NCBI RefSeq assembly: GCF_018736085.1
Contig: NZ_CP076134.1
Span: 3,048,501-3,112,500 of the forward strand
DNA length: 64,000 nucleotides
Reading direction: 5' to 3'
DNA from: Bradyrhizobium sediminis
GTDB lineage: Bacteria; Pseudomonadota; Alphaproteobacteria; Rhizobiales; Xanthobacteraceae
The notes below the pieces were generated by a model. It ran no database searches and had not been told where the DNA came from. It was given only the letters and a program-made list of their open reading frames with translations. The translations under genes and the position numbers were made by a program. Positions 39,401 through 46,396 of the stretch are shown here, piece after piece (the first letter of the stretch is position 1; each line of letters begins with the position of its first letter).

Positions 39401-39536
39401 TCATCGGGAAGTCGACGTTGGGAACCGCGGCGACAGGGAGAAACGCGTAGGCGACCATGCCGACCAGGAACAGCCCGACCGCCAGCAAGGTGGTGCCTAC
39501 CGGACGGCGAATGAACGGCTCCGAGATCGATGCCAT
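36429..39536 (-). CDS. RND efflux pump inner-membrane subunit, second of pair (MdtC-like)
   Basis: The 1035-residue protein is an HAE1-type RND transporter that drives drug or metabolite export with the proton gradient. It starts MASISEPFIRRPVGTTLLAV, has twelve membrane segments in the usual 1+5+1+5 layout, two large periplasmic loops, and the proton-relay Asp pair in VGFVVDDAIVMIEN. It forms a heteromeric pair with the subunit at 46395-49529. In relatives the two genes overlap; here they are about 6.9 kb apart because of an inserted three-gene cassette. The first 44 bp around its start (39494-39537) are repeated at 46353-46396. It has no strong ribosome-binding site of its own (AGGTGAG lies about 20 bases off). 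Confidence 0.92.
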   Translation of the reverse strand: MASISEPFIRRPVGTTLLAVGLFLVGMVAYAFLPVAAVPNVDFPMIRVFASRPGADPSVMAATVAAPLERRLGEIAGITQITSTSSLGTTSIQLQFAIGRNIDRAARDVQAAINASLADLPSDLPSLPRFRKANPAAAPVFVLALTSKTLTTSAMYDAADTVIAQRISQVPGVGEVIVSGADQPAVRIALNPVALANAGIATDAVRLAIINANPLGPVGIFNGDRQSETLSTNRQMRTAAEFRDILVKSSNGNFVRLSDVAEVEDAVRNSRSIAWFNKQPAVLIQITKQGDANVIDTVDRVKALIPELKQWLPAGVEISTLVDRTGTIRASVRDMQWTLLATAFLVMVVVFAFLRRITPTIAAGVSVPLALAGTCAGMWLAGFSIDNLTLMALAISVGFVVDDAIVMIENMHRNLEQGMKPYEAAVEGAKQIGFTVLSISLSLIAAFTPLIFMDGIVGRLLRAFSLTLTFAIVVSTVVSLTITPMICAHYIKAATSGRATWFDRAVEGTLSRIVTFYERTLRVVLGFPLLTLVVFFATIALTVVLYIKTPKGYFPVDDSGFVIGSTRASADTSFQAMLKLQQQLADIVMADPAVAGIGSVLGGPGGPGGGGANRGVMYISLKPPEERGGISTQLVIDRLRKDLYRVAGIRLFMFAAQDIRAGGRQSDSDYQYTLSSTDLDLLQKWAPIVAKRMETVEGITDVSSDRDPGGLQLTLAIDRRAASSLGVRVQDIDNALNNAFAQRQISIVYTQRNQYMVVLEIDPKFQSDPSNLEQIFVAGAGGVQVPLSAVVHTTRGLSPLAVYHSQSFPSTTVSFNLLPDVPLEVATSNIQRAVDELHMPEGIRGSFDGNAGDFNKTSGRQPLLILGALVAMYIVLGVLYESLAHPLTIISTLPSAGLGALLALQVTNTPLTVIAFVGIILLIGIVKKNGIMMVDFALDAERHRGLSSADAIFEACSARFRPILMTTMAALFAGIPLVIATGPGTELRRPLGITIIGGLFVSQILTLYTTPVIYLLIDRLRRRRSGPVAAVAPAE

Positions 39537-39537
39537 T
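39494..39537. repeat. 44-bp direct repeat, downstream copy
   Basis: Identical to 46353-46396 and in the same orientation. It covers the first 14 codons of the MdtC-like gene plus one base upstream of its ATG. With the other copy it brackets the three-gene cassette. Confidence 0.95.
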
Positions 39538-39596
39538 GCTACTGATTTCCGCTCACCTAACGACCCACATCGGAGTCGATCGCCGCCCCCCTTTCT

Positions 39597-41429
39597 CTAG
39601 TTCTTTGACGCTCCAGGCGCAATCGCACCAATCGTATGCCCTTCCGAGGCAAGCCGCGCCAACTCAGAGTTTGCCCCTGGCTGGTAGTTGCCCGGCGTGT
39701 CGCCGAAACCGGGATCGAATGCGGTATCGGTCGCGCCCTTCAGGTCGTCGGCGGGCATTACGGAGATGTAAAACTTGTCGCCGGAACCGGTTGGCAGTTG
39801 ATCAGTCCTCAGATAGTTGCCGTCCAGCAGCGGGTATTCCCGTCTCGCCAGGTTGCCGTAGACATTGTTGTAGTTCAACCGCGCCTTGGCATCGACGTCG
39901 ACCGCCACACCGATCAGATTGTAAGCGACCAGATTGTGGTCGAGACTAACGTCCGCCTGCCCTCCGACAATCTCAAGTCCCTTGTTCTTCTGATAAACAA
40001 CCGTGTTGCCGGATATGACCGCGCGGCCATCGAGGACGAGGATGCCGTGTTGATTGGCTTCCACGATATTGCCGGAAATGACCGCTTCGGTTCCAGATCC
40101 AGCCAATATCGCTATCCCATTGTGCATGGAAATCTTGTTGCCGCCGACATCCACTCGCGCCGTCGCGAGGCGGGCATCACGCTTGCCGGTCTCGACCGTG
40201 ACGCCGTTGCCCTGGTTGAAATACATGGTATTGGCCGTGACACGCACGTTGCCACCGTGGATCTGGACGACATTTTGATTCTGGGAGGCGGTGTTGCCGG
40301 TCAGCGTCGCCTCCACGCCCGTCAGGTCCACGCCGACCTGATAGTCCCGAATGGTATTGGCTTCGATCAGCGCCCGGCTACCGACCAGTGCAAGTGCAAA
40401 ATTCCCGGCGCCACCGATCGAATTTCCGCGGATCGTAAGCTCGGAGTCCTTCGAAACAACCGCATACTGATTTTCCGCGAACAGGTTTTGCAGGATCACG
40501 CCGCGATTTCCCGAGCCGATACCGACGCCGATCTTGTGCCCATGCAGGACCGAATCGGCAATGGCCGCTTGCGAACCGGAAAGCCGTATACCGAAGGTGT
40601 CCGCGCCGCCGCTGATGGCGACGTTCCGGATCAACACGTCGCGCGATTTGGACACTGCAATCCCAGCTTGCGTGCCGGAAACTTCCACGCTGAAATTCTT
40701 CAGCGTAATGCCGGATGCGTTCTGGACGACCATTCCGGTTCCGCTTGGGCTTGGCCCTGACTGAATGGCGGGGGTCACGCCGTCGACGCTAACGTTATTG
40801 ACTCCGACCAGCCTCAGCGGATTGGCGGCCTCGACGGCAACGATCCCGCTGTCCTTCGTCTGGATGCGGATGCCAGAGACCGCTACGAGTTCCTCTCTGT
40901 AAATGCCTGATTGCACGATGATCGTGTCACCCGAACTGCTTTTCACAATCGCGGCGGTAATGGTCCGGTAGTTTCCTCCGCCCGACGGGCCGACCGTGAT
41001 CGTCCGCGGCGCCGCTGCCGTCTGGGGCGAAACCAGCTCGGCGCGATCCAGATCATATTGTTCCGTGGTGATTGTTTTGGTGACCCGGTTTCCCTGCCGC
41101 AAAATCGTGACATTGCCGCTCTTCCCTGCTTCCGTCAGACGATTGTCGATCGCGACAATGACGTCGCCGCGTTCGATCCCGGCCCGGTCGAGCGGGCCGC
41201 CCTTGCCGACACCCAGGACGAGAGACGCCTTCTCGGGAATGCCGAGGTCGCGGGCCAACTCCGGGGAAACGGGCGAAAAGAATGCCCCGACGAGGTAGTC
41301 CCAGTTTGCCCTGACGTCAGCCCGCGACGGCGTGCTCACCATGATCGCGAGAACCACCGTGATCAACGCTGGGGCTGGACCACATCGGCGAACGCAGGAA
41401 CCGGAATTGCACCGCATCATCGACTCCAT
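39597..41429 (-). CDS. Exported PDZ plus parallel beta-helix protein
   Basis: The 610-residue protein has a signal peptide (about residues 12-38, ending TPSRA), then a PDZ-like domain (about 45-115; GIPEKASLVLGVGKGGPLDRAG followed by GDVIVAIDN), and from about 145 a long run of right-handed beta-helix repeats of the NosD/pectate-lyase type (GNYRTITAAI, GIRLSGSQAAI, ENQYAVVSKDSELTIRGN, IEANTIRDYQVGVDLTG and others) to about 560. Beta-helix proteins usually bind or cleave polysaccharides, but no catalytic residues can be assigned. PDZ-beta-helix fusions are unusual. It is the last gene of the inserted cassette, 35 bp after the unknown gene. ATG at 41429; the MMR start three codons later has GGAG close by. 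Confidence 0.8.
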   Translation of the reverse strand: MESMMRCNSGSCVRRCGPAPALITVVLAIMVSTPSRADVRANWDYLVGAFFSPVSPELARDLGIPEKASLVLGVGKGGPLDRAGIERGDVIVAIDNRLTEAGKSGNVTILRQGNRVTKTITTEQYDLDRAELVSPQTAAAPRTITVGPSGGGNYRTITAAIVKSSSGDTIIVQSGIYREELVAVSGIRIQTKDSGIVAVEAANPLRLVGVNNVSVDGVTPAIQSGPSPSGTGMVVQNASGITLKNFSVEVSGTQAGIAVSKSRDVLIRNVAISGGADTFGIRLSGSQAAIADSVLHGHKIGVGIGSGNRGVILQNLFAENQYAVVSKDSELTIRGNSIGGAGNFALALVGSRALIEANTIRDYQVGVDLTGVEATLTGNTASQNQNVVQIHGGNVRVTANTMYFNQGNGVTVETGKRDARLATARVDVGGNKISMHNGIAILAGSGTEAVISGNIVEANQHGILVLDGRAVISGNTVVYQKNKGLEIVGGQADVSLDHNLVAYNLIGVAVDVDAKARLNYNNVYGNLARREYPLLDGNYLRTDQLPTGSGDKFYISVMPADDLKGATDTAFDPGFGDTPGNYQPGANSELARLASEGHTIGAIAPGASKN

Positions 41430-41464
41430 TCCATCTCTCAACGCCCTGGTCGGGACCGTACCAA

Positions 41465-43336
41465 TCACCGGCCCGACGCGGCTCGCTGCATCATCGGCTT
41501 GCCGTCGGGATTCTTGATCAATTCCACGTGCGGAAGTCTGACCGTGGCCGGCGAGCGCACCGGATCGAGGGACAGAGAATAGTGATCCGCCCAGCTCGTA
41601 TCGAGCGAAACGCGGTGGTTCTTCAGCCAGCGAATGATCGCGACCGTCTGGGCTGCTGTCTTGAGATCGTTCAGGACAGGGAAGCGAACGGCCAACCCGT
41701 CGTAGTGACGGGACGAGAACTCGCCCAGCCACAGGTCATAGGGATCCAGGGAATCGTTTTGGCCGTCGGCCGACCAGATTGCGAGTTTCATCCGGACGGG
41801 TCCGAAACTCAGCGCGTCACCGGTCCGGGTCAAGACGACCTTTTCCGGAATCCAGGTGAGGAAAGTCGAATCCAGCCACCATTTCTCCGGCGCTGCCGGT
41901 CGAGCGCGGCGCGCGGGCCTGGCGCGCTCCGAAGTGCCGGCAAGGGCGGCGCGCGCCTCGTATTCGAGGCTTGAGCGATAATTCTCGATAGCGATCGGCG
42001 GCAGCGGCTTCCCGTACACGCTGTCGACGCCCTGAATGAGTTCCAGGATGACGCGATCCGCCGCCAGCAGCACGTTGCCGAGCCGCGTATCGGCAATCGG
42101 CCCATAATACAGCACGCGCTGCATGCTGGGCTCGGGAGCGGCCATGAGGCCGATCGCCGGCCCCAGCATCAGGTCCATCTCTCCACCATCGCGCGGCCGA
42201 GGCCTCGGCGACGGCAGGAACTCCTTATTCCAGACGAGTTCGCCATAACGGTCACGGCCGGTGTCGATCACCACGGCCGCGGATTCGTCAGCAATTAGCT
42301 TCCCGCCGACGATACCTTCGCCGCCATAGATCGAACGAATTGCCAATGCCAGAAAATCCAGGGGAAGATCGGGAAACGCCAGTCGCTCGTTCCCGTAATT
42401 CAGATGGAGGCGACCGCCGGCGATCTCGGCGCCTTTGATCGCGCCAGGATCGAGCGGCGGCTCCACCTCCGCAGCGAGGTGCAGCGAGACACCACCCGGT
42501 CCGGCGCGGCCGGATCCGAACGCTTCCGTTGCGTCCTGCATGATGTTCTTGATGTTGACGGTCTGGCGAACGATCCGCAGCTCTCTGTCGTAGGCGTCCG
42601 ACTGCTTCAGGATGCCCGATGCATGACCGGAGAACTGTTCGACGGTCGGCCGTCCGGGGCGTTGATCCGTGTCCGGTTTGTCAGCGGTCCGGTATTTCCA
42701 GTCCGGCCCATGAAACCAGCGCAGCAGGGCTTCGGCCGCGGTGGTTTGCCGTTCGAGCTGCTTTTCCAGCAGCCGCAATTTGAGTGGATTGCTCTCGGTT
42801 CCGATCTGCCCTTGAATTTTAGCAACAACCTGGCGCGTGTCCCACAGCAATTTCGATTTCACCTGGATATCCAGATGGATGGCGTTGTCTACGGTGGCCG
42901 CCTTGGCTTCCGCGACGGTCATTGGTTTTTTCTTCGCGCGCTCGATCTCCATATCCATACGAATCATGGCTGCCGATTCCTCGATTGGCGGCGGTTTCTT
43001 GGTCAGGAGACGTATGTCTGCTTCGATCTGCTTCTTTGCCATCCATTCGTTCAGTTCTCGATATTTCCGATCATTTTCCTTGCGTTGCTGCTCATCTTTG
43101 ATCGCTGCTTCCTTACGGGCTATTTCCATAAGCGCAGCGGTCTCGGCGAGTACCCGGTCAGCGCGTGACATCGTCCCAACGAGTTCGCTCTTGTCGTCGG
43201 CTGCGGCGCCCGCGCTGCCGAATGTCGCGACCAAGACGCCGGCCAGGAGCGCGATGCGCCAGCCCGCTCCCCGCCGGCTTCGCGCAGGCGAAGATGGCCG
43301 TATCGTCATCCCTGCACTTGCGGGTATCGCCACCAT
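41465..43336 (-). CDS. Exported coiled-coil protein of unknown function
   Basis: The 623-residue protein has a signal peptide (hydrophobic core about residues 27-45, ending AGAAA), a charged, probably coiled-coil region (about 55-235; RKEAAIKDEQQRKENDRKYR, MEIERAKKKPMTVAEAKAAT), and a globular C-terminal half with GGRLHLNYGNERLAFPDLPLDF, MQRVLYYGPIADTRLGNVLL and RFPVLNDLKTAAQTVAIIRW. I do not recognise the domain; the last segment recalls uncharacterised large secreted proteins of other phyla, but this is a faint memory. The start at 43336 is supported by GGAGGG overlapping the upstream TPR gene's end (6-bp gap), so the two are translated together. Confidence 0.75.
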   Translation of the reverse strand: MVAIPASAGMTIRPSSPARSRRGAGWRIALLAGVLVATFGSAGAAADDKSELVGTMSRADRVLAETAALMEIARKEAAIKDEQQRKENDRKYRELNEWMAKKQIEADIRLLTKKPPPIEESAAMIRMDMEIERAKKKPMTVAEAKAATVDNAIHLDIQVKSKLLWDTRQVVAKIQGQIGTESNPLKLRLLEKQLERQTTAAEALLRWFHGPDWKYRTADKPDTDQRPGRPTVEQFSGHASGILKQSDAYDRELRIVRQTVNIKNIMQDATEAFGSGRAGPGGVSLHLAAEVEPPLDPGAIKGAEIAGGRLHLNYGNERLAFPDLPLDFLALAIRSIYGGEGIVGGKLIADESAAVVIDTGRDRYGELVWNKEFLPSPRPRPRDGGEMDLMLGPAIGLMAAPEPSMQRVLYYGPIADTRLGNVLLAADRVILELIQGVDSVYGKPLPPIAIENYRSSLEYEARAALAGTSERARPARRARPAAPEKWWLDSTFLTWIPEKVVLTRTGDALSFGPVRMKLAIWSADGQNDSLDPYDLWLGEFSSRHYDGLAVRFPVLNDLKTAAQTVAIIRWLKNHRVSLDTSWADHYSLSLDPVRSPATVRLPHVELIKNPDGKPMMQRAASGR

Positions 43337-43342
43337 GTCGAA

Positions 43343-46261
43343 CTACCCTCCGCGCAACCGCTTCAGGGCCGCGGTTGCAACCTTGTGGCCGGGATCAAGC
43401 GCGAGCACGCGCTCGTAGTCGGCGATGGCCTTCTGGACATCGCCGGCTTTCTCGTAGGCGTCTGCGCGGCTCCAGAAGGCGAACGTATTTTGTGGATTCA
43501 GCCGTATCGCTTCACTCAAATCGGCAATTGCGTTGCGAAAATCGCCCTTGTCCGAATAGGAGCGTCCGCGAAACAGATGGAGCATCGCGACCTGAGGTCG
43601 CAGCTTGATCGCCTGGGTATAATCATCGATGGCCCGATCGAAGTCGCGCTGATCGTTATAGGCCCTGGCGCGATTGGCGTAGCCCCTGAACTCGGAGGGG
43701 TTGAGCCGGATCAATTCGGTGAAGTCGGCGATCGCGGCGGGCAGGTTTTTCGTTTCGGAATAGGCCGAGCCTCGCGCAAAATAGGAATCCGCGGACCGCG
43801 GGTCCAACCGGATCGCGTCGTTGAAATCCGCGATGGCCTTGTCGTGCTGTTGCTTGAATGCATAGGCGCGACCGCGATCGAGATACGACTCGGCGTTTTT
43901 CGGATTGATCCGGATCACTTCATTGAAATCGGCGATCGCCTGGTCGTATTGCTTTTTGTTGCCGTAGACACGACCGCGATTGCGGTAGCCCTGCGCGTTT
44001 TTCGGATCGAGTTCGATCGCTTTCGAGAGATCGACGATCGCCGTGTCGAGTTCTCCCTTGCCGGCGTAAGCGAGGCCCCGCTGGAGATAAGCGAATGAAT
44101 CTTTCGCATCCAGGACGATTGCCTGATTCAAATCGGCAATGGCGCGATCATGATCCTCCTTGTTTACATAGACCATTCCGCGAAAGCTATATGCTTCGCG
44201 GTCCTGCGGATCGCGTTCGATCGCAGATGTATAGTCTGACAATGCCCTGTCGTAGTCCTTCCTGAGGAGGTGGACATTGCCGCGCTTGGTATATGAGGAA
44301 GCATTTTCCGGATCGAGCGCGATCGCTTCGTTGAGGTCCGGCAGTGCGCGGTCGAATTGATCGGTAAGGCTGTAGGCATACCCCCGCAGCAGAAAGATCG
44401 TGGCCGTCACCGGGTCCCGCGCGCCGTGGGCCGGCTTCTCAAAGGCCGGTTGCCGCAAGGCTTCGTTAAAGTCGGCAATTGCGCGATCATACTGCTTGGC
44501 TCGAATGTAGGTCCGGCCGCGATCACGAAGCGCCACGGCAACGCCGTTTCTGGCGGAATAGGAATCGGCCGTCGCCTGCTCCGGCTGCGCGAACAGTCTG
44601 ATCGCCGCCTCAAAATCCGCGATGGCGCCGTCGTATTCGCCCTTCGACTCAAACGCGTTGCCGCGCCGCGCATAGGCCATGGCGCTACTGGCCTGGAGGC
44701 GAAGGACTTCGTTGAAATCCTCAATCGCCTTGTCGTAGGATTTCTCCTCTTGCCGGCACTGCCCACGTTCCAAGAAGGCGCGCGCGAAAGCCGGATTGAT
44801 CCGGATGGCCTCCGAAAAGGCCTCGATCGCTGCCCTGCAGTCCTTGGCCCCAGCATGCCGAATCCCATTCAGAAACGCAGCGATGGCGGGATCGCCCCCG
44901 GTCGCCGGATCAAGGAAGCGCTGCTGAATGAACTTGGCGATCGATGGCGCCACAGACGTCCGGAACTCGGGACTGTAGATGAACAGAGTGACATATTCGG
45001 GTAGTGCTTCCACCGGGTGGACGCAGGAATACGGACTCGGCATACCTGCCGATCGCGTGAGCGCGCGCCTATGCGCGGCAGCCTCCTGACGTTCGCGTTC
45101 CGATCCAAGCCGACTCGCAAACTCCAGTTGGTAGCAGGTCTCGCCATGCAGGTTCAGCAACCGGTCATTGACCTGTTTGATGACGGGTTCGATCAGGTCA
45201 CGCCATTCCTTGCTGTCTGCGATGGTGTCGCCGGCATCCACGTAATGTACCAACTCGTGGATTAGATAGAGCACGGCAAGCGGGATATCCGGCCCGTCAA
45301 CGAAATGGTAATGATCGCGGCGGCGCGCGCTCTCCGGAAATCGCTGTAGAAACTCGTCGAATATCACGACGCTCCGGCCGTGGCTGGAAAAGGCAAGCGC
45401 CTGCGCTCCCACCCCGGTTCCAGCGCCAATGCCCGCGGAGCGATAAACCTTCAGCGGCCCATAGGCGGCGACTCTGCGCATCAAACCCGGCGCCAATTCG
45501 GAAACTGTATTGAAGGCTCCGCCGACGCGCCGCTTGTCGTCGCCGGTCCAGGTCTTCAGCGGCAGGTGCGCCGCGATGCCAGGCAGCTTCTCTCCTTCGG
45601 CAAAGACAATATCGGCGGCAGGTGGGGAGCCTGCCCGCGCCGCCTCGGCCGCCGGCGCCACGGGCCGGGGTGGACTTTCGGCAAGCGGCCCAACTGCAGG
45701 TTCGGGCTTTTTTGGGCGTACGGCTTCCGCCGTTGCCCGCGACGTCTGGGCCCGTTGCGTTTCGGCCTGCCGTTCCTGTGCGGTTCGTCCTGCTCGGCCA
45801 GTTGGCTCTGTCTCGCTCCCCGGCCTTGGTGTCGTTGGCCGCTGAGCGCGCCCGGCTTCCTTGTCTTCCTCCGCGGCGATTTTCGGCGCGGCTCCGATAC
45901 GGCTTGCCGTGAAATGCTCGCCGATGACATTGTCGCCCTTCAACGAACTTGCCCCGGTTGGCGTAACCCAGGTCGTGAACAACCCGCCGAGCCACTTGAT
46001 CTGGACGCGCCCCGATTTCGGGTCGAGGCAACGCCAGGTTCCCCTGTAGGTGATGCCCTCGCCGCGCGCGCTCGCCGCGCCGCCGAGCGAGAATGTGGCT
46101 TGCCGCCCGCGCGGCCAATTCCATGCTCCGGCCACGAGGTCACAACGGTTCGCTGCTGCTTCTGCTTCGGAGGTTGCCGTAACAGCGGTCAAAATCGCCA
46201 CAGCCGCCACCAGCGAGAACCCTCGTGGCGTCTTGCCCAACCTGGATCCAAAATGAGCCAT
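43343..46261 (-). CDS. Exported zincin-like protein with 14 TPR repeats
   Basis: The 972-residue protein has a signal peptide (about 1-36, TATSEAEAA), a beta-rich N-domain with two Cys (40 and 78), a Pro/Arg/Glu-rich linker (about 125-215), a zincin-like domain (about 216-450) with HELVH at 335-339 and a possible third ligand in EALPEYVTLF (418-427), and then fourteen TPR units to the C-terminus (repeating unit like YDQAIADFNEVIRINPKNAE). HExxH is the zinc-protease motif; whether it is active is unknown. TPRs would bind partners, perhaps the two proteins encoded after it. It is the first gene of the cassette. No ribosome-binding site is visible before 46261. Confidence 0.82.
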   Translation of the reverse strand: MAHFGSRLGKTPRGFSLVAAVAILTAVTATSEAEAAANRCDLVAGAWNWPRGRQATFSLGGAASARGEGITYRGTWRCLDPKSGRVQIKWLGGLFTTWVTPTGASSLKGDNVIGEHFTASRIGAAPKIAAEEDKEAGRAQRPTTPRPGSETEPTGRAGRTAQERQAETQRAQTSRATAEAVRPKKPEPAVGPLAESPPRPVAPAAEAARAGSPPAADIVFAEGEKLPGIAAHLPLKTWTGDDKRRVGGAFNTVSELAPGLMRRVAAYGPLKVYRSAGIGAGTGVGAQALAFSSHGRSVVIFDEFLQRFPESARRRDHYHFVDGPDIPLAVLYLIHELVHYVDAGDTIADSKEWRDLIEPVIKQVNDRLLNLHGETCYQLEFASRLGSERERQEAAAHRRALTRSAGMPSPYSCVHPVEALPEYVTLFIYSPEFRTSVAPSIAKFIQQRFLDPATGGDPAIAAFLNGIRHAGAKDCRAAIEAFSEAIRINPAFARAFLERGQCRQEEKSYDKAIEDFNEVLRLQASSAMAYARRGNAFESKGEYDGAIADFEAAIRLFAQPEQATADSYSARNGVAVALRDRGRTYIRAKQYDRAIADFNEALRQPAFEKPAHGARDPVTATIFLLRGYAYSLTDQFDRALPDLNEAIALDPENASSYTKRGNVHLLRKDYDRALSDYTSAIERDPQDREAYSFRGMVYVNKEDHDRAIADLNQAIVLDAKDSFAYLQRGLAYAGKGELDTAIVDLSKAIELDPKNAQGYRNRGRVYGNKKQYDQAIADFNEVIRINPKNAESYLDRGRAYAFKQQHDKAIADFNDAIRLDPRSADSYFARGSAYSETKNLPAAIADFTELIRLNPSEFRGYANRARAYNDQRDFDRAIDDYTQAIKLRPQVAMLHLFRGRSYSDKGDFRNAIADLSEAIRLNPQNTFAFWSRADAYEKAGDVQKAIADYERVLALDPGHKVATAALKRLRGG

Positions 46262-46299
46262 GACGGCAAACTTAGTACGACCTTCGCCGGGCGATCCGC

Positions 46300-46313
46300 T
46301 TGAGCTATGTCAA
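46300..46313 (-). promoter_or_regulatory. FNR/FixK-type box upstream of the cassette (candidate)
   Basis: On the minus strand TTGACATAGCTCAA fits TTGA-N6-TCAA, the FixK/FNR half-site pattern. It is centred about 45 bases before the cassette's first start codon, inside the inserted DNA. A class II promoter would start transcription only a few bases before the ATG, consistent with the missing ribosome-binding site. Confidence 0.35.
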
Positions 46314-46314
46314 T

Positions 46315-46395
46315 TCAAGTCGCTGGACTGCCAGGCCAATGCAACCGGGCATTGCCTACCGGACGGCGAATGAACGGCTCCGAGATCGATGCCAT
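46315..46395 (-). pseudogene. Vestigial 5' end of the MdtC-like gene
   Basis: Directly overlapping the MdtB-like stop (TAATG) is an ATG followed by MASISEPFIRRPVG, the same first 14 residues as the intact gene at 39536. After that the reading diverges and stops at TGA (46315-46317), giving a 26-residue vestige. It marks the original position of the second pump gene. Confidence 0.9.
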
Positions 46396-46396
46396 T
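46353..46396. repeat. 44-bp direct repeat, upstream copy
   Basis: Identical to 39494-39537. It begins in the last bases of the MdtB-like gene and covers the 5' end of the vestigial MdtC-like gene, so this copy occupies the ancestral junction. Confidence 0.95.

Noticed and set aside
37542..39545. 667-codon open frame on the plus strand
   Set aside because: It is antisense to the MdtC-like gene, is Arg/His/Asp-rich with no family features, and arises from high-GC codon use.
43343..44860. Tandem DNA repeats or a CRISPR-like array suggested by regular spacing
   Set aside because: The periodicity of about 102 bp comes from the TPR protein repeats; unit sequences diverge at DNA level, unlike CRISPR repeats.
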